Part shown: piece by piece, positions 18,689-28,295 of the stretch
How positions within the stretch are numbered: the first letter of the stretch is position 1
Layout of the letters: the number at the start of each line of letters is the position of its first letter
Assembly (NCBI RefSeq): GCF_000166055.1
Contig: NC_014664.1
Location: forward strand, 1,742,001-1,806,000
Source: Rhodomicrobium vannielii ATCC 17100
GTDB taxonomy: Bacteria; Pseudomonadota; Alphaproteobacteria; Rhizobiales; Rhodomicrobiaceae
Reading direction: 5' to 3'
Length of the DNA stretch: 64,000 bases
The notes under the pieces: generated by a model
Seen by the model: the letters and a program-made list of their open reading frames with translations, nothing else
Database searches by the model: none
Told to the model about the DNA's origin: nothing
Translations under genes and position numbers: made by a program

Positions 18689-19654
18689 ATGCGCACCTAT
18701 CTCGACTTCGAAAAACCTATCGCTGAACTCGAAAGCAAGATCGCGGAATTGAGCGCGCTCGGCGAAGGGGAAAGCGGCGTCTCCATCAACGATGAACTCG
18801 CCAAGCTCCGCGAGAAGGCGCAAACGGCGCTTCAGGAAACCTACAAGAGCCTCGATCCCTGGCAGAAGACGCAGGTGGCGCGCCATCCCGCGCGGCCGCA
18901 CTCGGTCGACTATATCCGCGAGCTTATCGCCGATTTCACGCCGCTCGGCGGGGACCGCTATTTCGGCGAAGATCTTGCCATCATCGGCGGGCTCGGCCAA
19001 TTCAACGGTCGCACTGTGATGGTGCTCGGCCACGAAAAGGGCGCGGACACGCAAGGCCGTCTCCGGCACAATTTCGGCATGGCGAAGCCCGAAGGCTACC
19101 GCAAGGCCGTGCGTTTGATGGAGCTGGCGGACCGTTTCGGCATTCCGGTGGTCAGCCTCGTCGACACGGCGGGAGCGTATCCCGGCATCGAAGCCGAGGA
19201 GCGCGGTCAGGCCGAAGCCATCGCGCGCTCGACGGATTGCTGCCTGTCGCTTTCCGTGCCGATGATCGCGGTCGTGATCGGCGAGGGCGGCTCCGGCGGC
19301 GCTATCGCGATTGCCGCTGCGAATCGCGTGCTGATGCTCGAACACTCCATCTACAGCGTGATCTCGCCCGAAGGGGCCGCCTCGATCCTCTGGCGCGACA
19401 GTTCCAAGGCGCGCGATGCCGCGACCAACATGAAGATCACCGCGCAGGATCTCCTCCAGCTCGGCGTGATCGATCAGATCATTCCCGAGCCGGTCGGCGG
19501 CGCCCATCGCGAGCGGGAAGCCGCCATTCGCAATGTGAGCGACGCGCTCGAACGCGCCCTTTCCGAATTCGAATCGCAGGAGGGTCAGGCCATCAAGAAG
19601 CAGCGGCAGGATAAATTCCTCGCTATCGGCCGTACCTTACCGGCCGCGCGGTAG
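18689..19654 (+). CDS. accA: Acetyl-CoA carboxylase carboxyltransferase subunit alpha
   Basis: AccA with AccD transfers the carboxyl group from carboxybiotin to acetyl-CoA, giving malonyl-CoA, the first committed step of fatty acid synthesis. The 321-residue protein starts MRTYLDFEKPI, as in relatives, and contains DTAGAYPGIEAEERGQAEAI, GEGGSGGAIA and SPEGAASILWRD. The ATG at 18689 has AAGG just upstream; the longer frame from 18638 is not family-like. It sits downstream of the inverted repeat at 18508. Confidence 0.96.
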   Translation: MRTYLDFEKPIAELESKIAELSALGEGESGVSINDELAKLREKAQTALQETYKSLDPWQKTQVARHPARPHSVDYIRELIADFTPLGGDRYFGEDLAIIGGLGQFNGRTVMVLGHEKGADTQGRLRHNFGMAKPEGYRKAVRLMELADRFGIPVVSLVDTAGAYPGIEAEERGQAEAIARSTDCCLSLSVPMIAVVIGEGGSGGAIAIAAANRVLMLEHSIYSVISPEGAASILWRDSSKARDAATNMKITAQDLLQLGVIDQIIPEPVGGAHREREAAIRNVSDALERALSEFESQEGQAIKKQRQDKFLAIGRTLPAAR

Positions 19655-19840
19655 GCTTGCCCGTGGGGGTGTGTCGCATTTTAGCCTCAATATCACTGCC
19701 AAGTCTCTGTTGCAGAAAAGGAATCAAGGGCTTACAACTCCAGGATGCGATCACTAAAAAGCACACGCAAGATGCAACCTCTTTTTAACCCAGACGGCCG
19801 ATGCTCACCTGACAGCGCCACCGCGCAGAGGAAAGGCCTT

Positions 19841-21202
19841 ATGAGAGTTGCGTTGCGTTTTGCGTCGGTTGCGCCGCTGTTGCTGGGCCTGACTGGGTGC
19901 CTCAACCTCTTCGGGTTCGGCGGCGACGCCGAGAACGCGGTCCCGCCAGCGGAGCGCCAACTTCCCGCGTCGACCCAGGCGATGCTCGCCATCAAGGGTA
20001 TGCGGACCGATGCTCCGATCTTCATCCGCATCTTCAAGGAAGAGTCGGAGTTGGAAGTCTGGAAGTTAAAGGACGGTCGGTTCCAGCATTTCCGCACCTA
20101 TCCGATTTGCGCGTGGTCCGGCACCCTCGGCCCCAAAATTCAGACTGGCGACCGGCAGTCTCCCGAGGGGTTCTATACCGTCACCCGCGGCCAGATGAAC
20201 CCGCGCAGCAATTATTACCTCGCTTTCAACATCGGCTATCCGAATGTCCACGACCAGGTGAACGGCCATACGGGTTCGGCGCTGATGGTGCACGGCAACT
20301 GCAAGTCGGTCGGCTGCTACGCGATGACCGATGCCTATATCGAGGAAATCTACATCCTCGCGCGTGAGGCATTCGACGCGGGCCAGACGAAATTCCATGT
20401 GCAGGCTTTGCCCTTCCGCATGACGGCCGCGAACATGGCGAAGCACCGCGACAACCCGTGGTATGCGTTCTGGGCGCGGCTCAAGGAAGGCTACGACTCG
20501 TTCGAGGCGAGCGGCAAGCCGCCGATCGTGAAGGTTTGCGGCAAGCAATATCAGGTGAACGTGCAGTTTCCCGGTGTTCCGGGCGATCCCGCGCCCGACG
20601 GTCCGTGCCCGATCTTCGCCAAGGTCGATCCAAGAATGCTACCCGGAGTCGATGGCGTGCCGCAAACTGTTCTGGCCAACCTGAACAGAGCGCCCGACGC
20701 CGCGCGGCCACAGTCTGGCCAACCGGTCGCCGTGGCCGCGGTTGCGCCGCAACCGCCGATGCGCTCCTTTACGCCGGCGTATTCGCAACCGGCGGCCGCA
20801 TTCGCCAGCGCGCCGCAGCCGTCGGAGACCGCCTCGCTCGCTTCCATGTCCGCGTCACCGGTGATCCGGACGCCAGCCAGCAAACCCATGTCGATCGCAA
20901 GCATGCAGGCAACGCACACCGCGCCCCAGGCTCCCGGCGTCGCGCCCGCCTCAGGCCCGGCTTTCGCGGCCGCGCGCATCGAACAGGAAAGCGGCTCACA
21001 GCCTGTGCGGTATCAGTTTGGGACCACAACAGCGCAGGCTCCGGCACCCACCGCGCAGCAGAACGCGGCCATGTCCGATCCCGACGCGCTACAGAAGACC
21101 AACCGCTCCGGCAAGGGCGGCAAGCTGGCAGCTCAGCCTGACGCTGTCGAAAACACAACACCGGCTCCGCCTCCGATCATGCTGGGATACACGCAACGCT
21201 GA
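19841..21202 (+). CDS. L,D-transpeptidase (YafK/YkuD) lipoprotein
   Basis: A lipoprotein signal peptide ends in LTGC (Cys20). The YkuD-type catalytic segment is MVHGNCKSVGCYAMTD, with His151 and nucleophile Cys159. YafK-like enzymes cut or form bonds between peptidoglycan and Braun-type lipoproteins in the periplasm. After the catalytic domain (about 40-270) comes a 180-residue Ala/Pro/Gln-rich tail, probably disordered and wall-spanning. The ATG at 19841 follows AGAGGAAAGG. The protein, at 453 residues, is longer than E. coli YafK because of that tail. Confidence 0.87.
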   Translation: MRVALRFASVAPLLLGLTGCLNLFGFGGDAENAVPPAERQLPASTQAMLAIKGMRTDAPIFIRIFKEESELEVWKLKDGRFQHFRTYPICAWSGTLGPKIQTGDRQSPEGFYTVTRGQMNPRSNYYLAFNIGYPNVHDQVNGHTGSALMVHGNCKSVGCYAMTDAYIEEIYILAREAFDAGQTKFHVQALPFRMTAANMAKHRDNPWYAFWARLKEGYDSFEASGKPPIVKVCGKQYQVNVQFPGVPGDPAPDGPCPIFAKVDPRMLPGVDGVPQTVLANLNRAPDAARPQSGQPVAVAAVAPQPPMRSFTPAYSQPAAAFASAPQPSETASLASMSASPVIRTPASKPMSIASMQATHTAPQAPGVAPASGPAFAAARIEQESGSQPVRYQFGTTTAQAPAPTAQQNAAMSDPDALQKTNRSGKGGKLAAQPDAVENTTPAPPPIMLGYTQR

Positions 21203-21437
21203 CGTTCCGTCTCCTTGTGCTGAGCTTTGCGCGATAAATTGGTCGCCCGGAGCGCGTCGGCGATTACCCCAGTCGAATGTTCCGTATGCTCGTGGCCACA
21301 AAGCGCATGCGCGGCGCACCGCGATCCGCGCGTTTTCGAGCGTGGCCCGAAAGCGTCGTCATTATCGCCGGAGCAACGCAAGAGCGGTACGCCGTCGGCT
21401 CAACGAAGAAGCACTTTGCTCCGCGTTGCCCTCGGTC

Positions 21438-21728
21438 CTACATCAAGCGAGCGCGCGATCGTGCAACCCGAGGCGTCGCGGGCCGTATGTCAGCAAGATC
21501 GAACGGCAGTTCGAGTTGTTCGACCGGCATGCTCGCCGAGGGCTTGCTCAGCAAGCCGTTGCCGCTTTCTTCTCGCGCAAGGTTCGCGACAGATTGCGAC
21601 CCCACTGTCAGGACGGAACGCAGCACCGGCTTCGGCATCGCGCCGCTTCGAACAGCTTTCGCCCTCGCGTCAAGAAGCACCGCATTGACGATTGAACCAA
21701 GCTGCCGCCATTGAATTTCTTCAGCCAC
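21438..21728 (-). CDS. Small protein of unknown function
   Basis: This 96-residue frame starts at GTG 21728 with GGAG upstream on the minus strand. It shows an amino-acid mix and third-position GC typical of real genes, unlike the Arg/Ser-rich overlapping frames. It has no signal peptide or membrane segment. The middle segment AVRSGAMPKPVLRSVLTV and the acidic-hydrophobic VEQLELPFDL are the only distinctive stretches. I recognise no family. It is a lone gene between the transpeptidase and the DUF1499 gene. Confidence 0.55.
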   Translation of the reverse strand: MAEEIQWRQLGSIVNAVLLDARAKAVRSGAMPKPVLRSVLTVGSQSVANLAREESGNGLLSKPSASMPVEQLELPFDLADIRPATPRVARSRARLM

Positions 21729-22049
21729 AGTCGCACTCCATCGTTTACTAAACTAACTCACACTCATACTGTCCTGCCAATGTTTGTCGATTCGTCGGCT
21801 TAATTGCGACAGTGCAAGCGAAATCCCCGGTTACATTTTCGAAAGACGGTTGGCAAATCCCGCATCCGAAGCTAAGGCACCGCGAAGCATATTGCGATAA
21901 GGTGACGGCTGACCGAGCGGGAAGGCGCGCGATGTTGTTTCGTTGCGGCGCCGAACACTGCGGCAGGATGGCGCGCAAACCGATGGAATGACGGCGAAGC
22001 GGCCGCGCTTCAGCCGAACGATTTTGGAACGGCACGGCGGAGAGGAACT
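21729..22049. other. Intergenic region without a recognised gene
   Basis: These 320 bases separate the divergent genes at 21728 and 22050 and presumably hold both promoters. The part near 21745-21790 is AT-rich. I see no RNA gene, repeat or convincing small ORF. Confidence 0.5.
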
Positions 22050-22913
22050 TTGCGTCTTTACGAAACCCTTTCGAGACGGGCGGCGTGGAGTTACCGGATC
22101 GCAGCCCTTTCTGTCTTTGTTTTTGCTGGCGCTTTTGTCTGGCATCGCTTCTTCGGCCTTGCAACTCCGCTGGCGTTCAAGATCATGGGGGCCGCGATCG
22201 CCGGGGCAATCGTTGCCGTGGTTGTGGCGATCGCGGCACTTGTCACGATATGGAACAACGGCGATCGGGGAGCGGGCCGCGCGACAACCGCACTTCTACT
22301 CGCCGCGCTCGTACTCGCGGTTCCGCTTTGGTCGTTGCCAGCATTGCTTACGCTCCCTCGCCTTTACGAAGTGACCACCGATCCAGCTGCACCTCCGGCC
22401 TTCGATCGCGTTGCCAGAATTCGGCAAGGTCAGGCAAACCCGACGCGCTACGAAGCCGCTTTCGCACCACTTCAGGCGCAGGCCTATCCTGACTTGAAGC
22501 CCCTCGTGATCCAACGCCCGCTCGTAGATGTCTATACGTCGGTTCGCGATGTGGTGAAGACGCTTAACTGGAAGATTTTGGAGGAACAGGCTCCTGAGAC
22601 GACCAAGGCGGGCCACATCGAGGCCGTGGAAAAAACACTCCTTTTCGGGTTCATGGATGATGTTGCAATTCGCGTGACCGGCAACTCAAAGTCGGCTCGC
22701 GTTGACGTCCGCTCGTCCTCGCGCTTCGGCCAGCACGACCTCGGCCGCAATGCAGAGCGAGTGCGTCGGTTCTTCACGGAGGTGAAAAACCGCATCGCCG
22801 CGCTGGAACGTCTTGAGCGCATGGAACGCGTTGTCGCGGCCCGGCAGGCGGAAGAGAAAGAAAAAGCGAAGACCCCGGCGAAGCCCGCGAACCGCAAGCG
22901 GGACACCAATTAA
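22050..22913 (+). CDS. DUF1499 membrane protein
   Basis: The 287-residue protein has three hydrophobic segments in its first 110 residues and a C-terminal DUF1499 domain (about 130-255) with the typical VYTSVRDVVKTLNW, GFMDDVAIRV and DVRSSSRFGQHDLGRNA. The last 30 residues are Lys/Glu/Ala-rich. It starts at TTG 22050, directly after GAGAGGAAC. DUF1499 has no established biochemical function; the domain probably faces the periplasm. It is monocistronic. Confidence 0.8.
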   Translation: MRLYETLSRRAAWSYRIAALSVFVFAGAFVWHRFFGLATPLAFKIMGAAIAGAIVAVVVAIAALVTIWNNGDRGAGRATTALLLAALVLAVPLWSLPALLTLPRLYEVTTDPAAPPAFDRVARIRQGQANPTRYEAAFAPLQAQAYPDLKPLVIQRPLVDVYTSVRDVVKTLNWKILEEQAPETTKAGHIEAVEKTLLFGFMDDVAIRVTGNSKSARVDVRSSSRFGQHDLGRNAERVRRFFTEVKNRIAALERLERMERVVAARQAEEKEKAKTPAKPANRKRDTN

Positions 22914-23312
22914 CCGAAAGCAAAGCACTCATATTCATACCGCTGACAATCAGGCTTCTTCGGTCGATCGTTTCCGAACCTGCGGTACGGCCGTTGCACC
23001 GCCTTCGTTACGAAGCTTTTCAGAGCCTTTTTGCGCTCCCTATAAACATTTCCTAGACACGTCAAAGGGGCGATCGAGGAGGCGAATTGATGCATCAGTC
23101 TGTCTACCCGACCGCGCCTTTTTGCCCTGCATATGCGGCGCACACCGCCCCCAGTTCTTCCCAACTTCAGGAACTTGAGCACCATTTCAGGTTTACCTTG
23201 ACTCGCGCACCACGATAAGTACAAAACGATACGCAAAGAGAACGTAGGCAGAACTTAACGTCGTACGCCGATCATGTCAACCGCGTATAAATGTTGCGAG
23301 AGGAGTTGCACC
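22914..23312. other. Intergenic region upstream of the hydroquinone reductase gene
   Basis: This 399-bp stretch is less GC-rich than its flanks. It must hold the promoter of the gene at 23313. No convincing ORF, RNA gene or repeat is visible. Confidence 0.45.
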
Positions 23313-24311
23313 ATGGGGCTTCTGGTCGATGGGGTGTGGAAGGATCAGTGGTACGATACAAAGTCCTCCGGCGGCCGCTTCCAGCGCCAGAAGAGCCAGT
23401 TTCGCAACTGGATCACGCCCGATGGAAGTTCTGGGCCCAGCGGCGCAGCGGGGTTTAGGGCGGAGCCTGACCGCTATCATCTTTATGTTTGCTACGCCTG
23501 TCCATGGGCGCACCGCACGCTGATTTTCCGTGCGCTGAAGGGGCTCGATCGCTTCATTCCGATTTCGGCGGTGAACTGGTATATGGGTTCGGAAGGATGG
23601 ACGTTCGAACCTGGTCCCGGCGTCATCCCCGATACAGTTAACGGCGCGACGCGTCTCCATGAGGTCTATACAAAGGCCGATCCATCCTATTCTGGCCGCG
23701 TCGTCGTCCCCGTGCTTTGGGACAAGCATCAGCAGACGATAGTAAGCAACGAATCGTCCGAGATCATCCGGATGTTTAACTCGGCCTTCGACGGTATTGG
23801 CGCAACCGCCGGCGATTATTATCCGGAAGCGTTGAGGCCAGAGATCGACGCATTGAACACGGAGATTTATGATCACGTGAACAACGGCGTCTACAAGGCA
23901 GGCTTTGCTACCTCGCAAGAGGCTTACGAGGAGGCCGTGCGGCCCTTGTTCGAGACGCTCGACAAGCTCGAAGCGCGGCTCGCTACGCACCGTTATCTTT
24001 GCGGCGACCGTATAACGGAGGCGGACTGGCGGCTATTCACGACGTTGCTGCGCTTTGATCCCGTCTATGTCGGCCACTTCAAATGCAACATCCGCCGCAT
24101 TGCGGACTATCCCAACCTCTGGGGCTTTACGCGTGAACTATATCAATGGCCGGGCGTAAAGGAGACGGTTAATTTCCAGCATATCAAAGGACATTATTAT
24201 CAGAGCCACATGACGATCAATCCGACAGGCATCGTGCCGGTTGGACCCGAAATCGACTACGCGGCGCCACATGGCCGCGACGCGCTTTCGGGGGCGGGCG
24301 GCCTAGCATGA
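23313..24311 (+). CDS. Glutathionyl-hydroquinone reductase (YqjG/GS-HQR type)
   Basis: The protein belongs to the Xi-class glutathione transferase family, which reduces glutathionyl-hydroquinones to hydroquinones and recycles glutathione adducts. It contains the active-site CPWAH motif with Cys63, and the family segments ISAVNWYMGSEGWTF, VPVLWDK and NESSEIIRM. At 332 residues it has the usual length. The ATG at 23313 has GAGAGGAG upstream; an earlier in-frame start at 23274 adds a Cys-rich leader and is rejected. It is followed by a decayed gene on the other strand. Confidence 0.92.
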   Translation: MGLLVDGVWKDQWYDTKSSGGRFQRQKSQFRNWITPDGSSGPSGAAGFRAEPDRYHLYVCYACPWAHRTLIFRALKGLDRFIPISAVNWYMGSEGWTFEPGPGVIPDTVNGATRLHEVYTKADPSYSGRVVVPVLWDKHQQTIVSNESSEIIRMFNSAFDGIGATAGDYYPEALRPEIDALNTEIYDHVNNGVYKAGFATSQEAYEEAVRPLFETLDKLEARLATHRYLCGDRITEADWRLFTTLLRFDPVYVGHFKCNIRRIADYPNLWGFTRELYQWPGVKETVNFQHIKGHYYQSHMTINPTGIVPVGPEIDYAAPHGRDALSGAGGLA

Positions 24312-24329
24312 GACGGCCACCAGCATCCC

Positions 24330-24762
24330 TCGCGTATCGCCCGGTGCTGTGCTTCAGGATGCGAGGTCATGCACAATCGGCGAGGCGTTTCGACCGGCCG
24401 GGGTTTCGTGAGGCCGCTATTCCCATCCCGATGCGCGCCGCCGCTTTCCTGATTGATGACGGCCCTGATCCAGACAATGGGGATGCCGAAGCGTCGGGAC
24501 GCCTCGACAACGAAGTCGTCTACCGTCTCCCCTCGCGTTTCGCCGAACGCGGCCGCTCAGCCGCATAGCCGCGATCGCTTCCGTAACGGGGCGTTTGGCT
24601 GTACGCGTCGCGGCCGAGGGTGGGTAGGCCTGGATGGCATTGCCCGGAGCGGAAGAGCAAGCCCCGAACGCGCAGCTGCCGCTCCTCAACCCGGCCGACC
24701 GTCGGTTGACCGAAAGCCAGAACCACAGGCAGGGTCAGAATCAGGGCGCGGAACGATGTCAT
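24330..24762 (-). pseudogene. Decayed lytic transglycosylase (SLT domain)
   Basis: Reading the minus strand in all three frames recovers pieces of one protein. Frame one gives a signal peptide from ATG 24762 (MTSFRALILTLPVVLAFGQ). Frame two gives a linker (YPPSAATRTAKRPVTEAIAA). Frame three gives the SLT start EASRRFGIPIVWIRAV, then ESGG, with the catalytic-type Glu retained. At least two frameshifts separate them, and the homology ends soon after ESGG, so the rest of the domain is missing. Intact relatives degrade peptidoglycan in the periplasm. The gene is therefore a remnant. Confidence 0.7.
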
Positions 24763-25054
24763 GGTTTCAATTGCCGGATTTTTGAGGCTTGGGAGGAGGG
24801 CGAGCGAGGTGATAGCTAAAGGCAACCTACTTGCGCTTGATGCAATTTCAATAAAACATGCGTGGTGAGAAACCGTTAACGTTTCGGTCGGGTTGGCATC
24901 GGCATGGCTCGCAACCGGCCGCGCCTGAGGCGGCGCCGGCGGCACCACGAGGGCGTCGCCAGGATCGCGCCTCCGCCGAGGTCGGCGGTCAACCCAAGTT
25001 GCCGCTTTACTTTACCCGCGCGGCGCGGCCAAACTGCGCGCGAGGAGTTCCCAT
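24763..25054. other. Intergenic region upstream of rluC
   Basis: These 290 bases include the former promoter of the decayed transglycosylase and the leader of rluC. There is an AT-rich patch near 24840-24890. No gene or RNA is recognised; the ribosome-binding site for rluC (GAGGAG) is at its end. Confidence 0.4.
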
Positions 25055-26035
25055 ATGACCATCGAAAAGCGTGCGGTCCGCACCGACGACGACGGCCTTC
25101 GTCTCGACCGCTGGCTGAAAAAAAATTACCCGACCCTGCCGCATACCCTCGTGCAGAAGCTTGTCCGCACCGGCCAGGTTCGCGTCGACGGCGGCCGCGT
25201 GAAGGCGGATAGCCGCCTATCGACGGGGCAGGAAGTGCGCGTGCCTACGCATTTCGCCGAGCCCGAGAACGCGCCGCAGCCGTCGCTAAAGCCGCCGCCG
25301 GGGCTGTCCAAGGCCGACCGCGATTTCATCGAGCGCATGATCGTGTTCGAGAACGACGAGATGTTCATCCTAAACAAGCCGTTCGGTATCGCGGTTCAGG
25401 GCGGCACGAAGACCACGCGCCACATCGACGGGCTGCTCGCGGGCATGGCTGACCGCTTCGGCGGCGAACGCCCGCGCCTCGTGCATCGGCTCGACCGCGA
25501 CACGACCGGCATTCTCGCCGTCGCGAAGGATCGCCAGACGGCGGCGCGGCTTGGCCGCCTGTTCCAGACGCGCTCGGTGCAAAAGATCTACTGGGCGATC
25601 ACGCGCGGCATCCCGAAGCCGACGCAGGGCAAGGTCGAGGCCGCGCTCGTGAAGGCGTCAGGGCCTGATGGCGACCGCGTGCGCAAGGCGCGCCCCGGCG
25701 AGCAGGAACTCGCGCAGCACGCGACGACGTTTTACTCCGTCATCGACCGCGCGGCGAACATGGCCTGGGTGTCGCTGAAGCCCGTAACCGGCCGCCAACA
25801 TCAGCTTCGGGCGCATATGGACATTCTCGGCACGCCCATTCTCGGCGATCAGAAATATGGCGACGGGACCGAAATCCCGATCGAAAACATCGAGCGGAAG
25901 CTTCACCTTCACGCGCGGCGACTGACGCTGAAAGATCCGAAGCTCGGCGAAATCGACATTTCCGCGCCGCTTCCATCGCATATCGCGCAGACGTTCGAGC
26001 TTCTCGGATTCGACGCCGGGCGTTACGGTGAATAA
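25055..26035 (+). CDS. rluC: 23S rRNA pseudouridine synthase, RluC type
   Basis: This RluA-family enzyme isomerises uridines in 23S rRNA (955, 2504 and 2580 in E. coli numbering). An N-terminal S4 RNA-binding domain covers about 13-70. The catalytic motif HRLDRDTTG has Asp147, and GRQHQLRAHM and LHARRL follow. The 326-residue length is typical. GAGGAG precedes the ATG. It is followed by a HAD phosphatase gene, an arrangement I recall from other Hyphomicrobiales. Confidence 0.92.
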   Translation: MTIEKRAVRTDDDGLRLDRWLKKNYPTLPHTLVQKLVRTGQVRVDGGRVKADSRLSTGQEVRVPTHFAEPENAPQPSLKPPPGLSKADRDFIERMIVFENDEMFILNKPFGIAVQGGTKTTRHIDGLLAGMADRFGGERPRLVHRLDRDTTGILAVAKDRQTAARLGRLFQTRSVQKIYWAITRGIPKPTQGKVEAALVKASGPDGDRVRKARPGEQELAQHATTFYSVIDRAANMAWVSLKPVTGRQHQLRAHMDILGTPILGDQKYGDGTEIPIENIERKLHLHARRLTLKDPKLGEIDISAPLPSHIAQTFELLGFDAGRYGE

Positions 26036-26162
26036 TTGTGCATAACAGGTATGAGTCTAACGTTTAGCTTCACGCGGCGTTAGCCCGGCATAATGTAGAT
26101 CGTGCACTCTGGGGGATGATTATCCGAACGGGGCGGAAACTGAACCTTCGCAGGTGCGAGAT

Positions 26163-26873
26163 ATGGCATCAACTCCTACGCTTATTGTTTTCGACTGTGA
26201 CGGTACACTTGCCGATAGTCAGCATATCATCGTCGAGTCGATGAGGTTTTCTTTTCAGCATCTCGGGCTGGCCCTGCCTCCGCGCCATTCGATCCTGCGC
26301 ACCGTCGGCCTTTCGATGGCGGAGGCCATCGCCAGTCTCGCCCCCGACCTGTGCGAAGCCACGCGCGACGACATCATCGCGACCTATCGCAACAAGTGCA
26401 TGCAGCTTCGCAACGCCCGCCAAAGCGAACCGATGTTCCTCGGCGCGGCGCAGCTCCTGTCGAGCCTTGCAGCACGCGACGACGTGCTCCTCGGCATGGC
26501 GACGGGCAAATCCCGACGCGGCGCGCTCCGCTTCATCGAGGAAAACGGGTTTTCCGCGATGTTTTCAACGGTACAGACTGCCGACGATGCGCCATCGAAG
26601 CCCCACCCCACCATGCTGTTCCAGGCGATGCGCGAAACAGGCATCCCGCCACAATCGACGATCATGATCGGCGATACCTCCTACGACATGCTAATGGCGG
26701 CGTCGGCGGCGAGTGCCGGAGTGGGCGTTACGTGGGGGTACCATTCCGTGGCGGAGTTGACGCGGGCGGGAGCTCATCTCCTTGTTCACAGCTTCGCGTC
26801 CCTTGAGAAGGCGTTGTGTCATGCGTTGGAAGGCGGGCGCTTGCGTCCCTTCTGCAGGGAAGTGGCGGCTTGA
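26163..26873 (+). CDS. HAD-superfamily hydrolase, phosphoglycolate phosphatase-like
   Basis: Motif I FDCDGTLADSQ has the nucleophile Asp and acid Asp, motif II is MATGKSRRG, and motif IV is IMIGDTSYDMLMA, in a 236-residue protein with a helical cap after motif I. This is the HAD subfamily I pattern of phosphoglycolate phosphatases and related small-molecule phosphatases. The ATG at 26163 has AGGTG six bases upstream; a GTG at 26154 would add three residues. The substrate cannot be set from sequence. It follows rluC by 127 bp on the same strand. Confidence 0.87.
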   Translation: MASTPTLIVFDCDGTLADSQHIIVESMRFSFQHLGLALPPRHSILRTVGLSMAEAIASLAPDLCEATRDDIIATYRNKCMQLRNARQSEPMFLGAAQLLSSLAARDDVLLGMATGKSRRGALRFIEENGFSAMFSTVQTADDAPSKPHPTMLFQAMRETGIPPQSTIMIGDTSYDMLMAASAASAGVGVTWGYHSVAELTRAGAHLLVHSFASLEKALCHALEGGRLRPFCREVAA

Positions 26874-26927
26874 CCGCTGCGATCCGAGTGAAGTCGCTCC
26901 CGGCGCCGGTGTTGCGGGGCGACAAGC

Positions 26928-27866
26928 ATGACTTTCGACCCCGATACGGAAAAACTGCTGGACAACCTCCGGCGCGCGAAGCCCCTCGCCACGCAGGATG
27001 TTGAGGAGGCGCGCGAGGCCTATCGCCAGAAATGCCAGCGCCTCGGCGGCGACGCGCCCGCCATGTCGGAGGTCAGCGATCATCAGGCGGTCGGGCGCGG
27101 CGGACCGCTTCGCGTTCGGCTTTACCGCCCCGAAGGCGTTGTCAGCCCCGGCGCCGCGCTCGTCTATCTTCACGGCGGCGGCGGGGTCATCGGCGATCTG
27201 GAAAGCCACGACAGGATTTGCCGCCGCATCGCCGCGCTAACGCCTTGCCGCGTGCTCGCGGTGGACTACCGGCTCGCGCCCGAGCACCCCTTTCCGGCGG
27301 GGCTCGAAGACGCAATCGCCGCCATTGGCTGGGCTGCGGCCAACGCGAGACTGCTCGGAATCGACCCGGCGCGCCTGTCCATCGGCGGCGACAGCGCGGG
27401 CGGAGCGCTCGCGGCGGCCGTCTGCCTCGACGCACGCGAGCGTGGCCCGAAGATCGCTTCGCAGGTGCTCGTCTATCCGAGTACGGACAGCACGCCGCAG
27501 GTCAAGCTGTGGCCGTCGCGCATGGCCTTCGCCGACATGCCGCCCATCGACAGGGATGCGCTGCGATGGTTCTCGACCAAATACATGCCGCAGGACGCGG
27601 GCATCGACCGTTGCGACGAACGCCTTTCGCCGCTCTATGCCCGCAGCCTCAGGCGCCTTCCTCCTGCGCTCGTGCTGACGGCCGAGAACGATCCGCTTCA
27701 CGATGAAGGCGCAGCGTATGCGGACCGCTTGCGCTGCTCGCGCGTCGCGACCGATTACCAGGACTTCGCGGGACAGATCCACGGCTTCATCGAATATGGC
27801 GGCGTGCTGCCAAGCGCTCGCGAGGCGGCGAGCACGGTGGCCACGTGGCTTCGCGCGCGCTCTTGA
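26928..27866 (+). CDS. Alpha/beta hydrolase of the hormone-sensitive-lipase type
   Basis: The 312-residue protein has the oxyanion-hole motif HGGG, DYRLAPEHPFPA, the nucleophile elbow GDSAGG, an Asp loop (TAENDPLHDEG) and a C-terminal catalytic His (QIHGFI). These define family IV carboxylesterases, soluble enzymes that hydrolyse short acyl esters. It follows the HAD gene by 54 bp and is probably cotranscribed. The natural substrate is unknown. Confidence 0.88.
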   Translation: MTFDPDTEKLLDNLRRAKPLATQDVEEAREAYRQKCQRLGGDAPAMSEVSDHQAVGRGGPLRVRLYRPEGVVSPGAALVYLHGGGGVIGDLESHDRICRRIAALTPCRVLAVDYRLAPEHPFPAGLEDAIAAIGWAAANARLLGIDPARLSIGGDSAGGALAAAVCLDARERGPKIASQVLVYPSTDSTPQVKLWPSRMAFADMPPIDRDALRWFSTKYMPQDAGIDRCDERLSPLYARSLRRLPPALVLTAENDPLHDEGAAYADRLRCSRVATDYQDFAGQIHGFIEYGGVLPSAREAASTVATWLRARS

Positions 27867-27929
27867 AGCAGCGCGGGCTAACCGTTCGACGCCTTCGAGA
27901 GCCGAAACTCCGCCAACACGCGGCGCGCA

Positions 27930-27976
27930 AAACGGCATTCCTTCGCTTGCGGCGAAGGCGGAAGGTAATGCCGTTT
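27930..27976. terminator. Large two-part hairpin after the esterase gene
   Basis: The outer arms AAACGGCATT and AATGCCGTTT pair perfectly over 10 bp. Inside them CCTTCGC pairs with GCGAAGG. The structure lies about 60 bases after the esterase stop. There is no U tract, so it may be a terminator, a transcript-stabilising 3' hairpin or a small mobile repeat. Confidence 0.5.
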
Positions 27977-28053
27977 CAGCTTCGAAAAATAGCAACCGGC
28001 TCGCGCCGCGTGATCTGCACGCAAGAGAAAGCGCACCCAATTTGGAATTGTTC

Positions 28054-28127
28054 TTTAGAACTGTTCTTTAGAACGATTATTCGTTCGTCGCGCGTTTTTT
28101 GATATGGCGAATTAGAACTATTATACA
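28054..28127. promoter_or_regulatory. Cluster of Irr/ICE-like boxes upstream of flavodoxin
   Basis: Three related sites lie in an AT-rich stretch: TTTAGAACTGTTCTTTA (28054-28070), the overlapping TTTAGAACGATTATTCG (28067-28083), and ATTAGAACTATTATACA (28111-28127). From memory, the rhizobial iron-control (Irr) box is TTTAGAA-N3-TTCTAAA; the three sites match 12, 10 and 11 of 14 positions. Flavodoxins replace ferredoxin under iron limitation, which fits. The assignment is inferred from pattern and context. Confidence 0.5.
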
Positions 28128-28295
28128 TCCATGAAATAATCGAAGATATAAGCGATATATCGTGGTTTTATATTTGAACCGGCCAACGCCATGCGCTAAC
28201 TTCTTAAGCGTTGGTGTTCGCGGTTGAACACGCGCGGCTGCGGGGTCTTGCTGCCGCTTTTCTTCTGCTTTGCGACAGGGTGAAAAGTCCAGACC

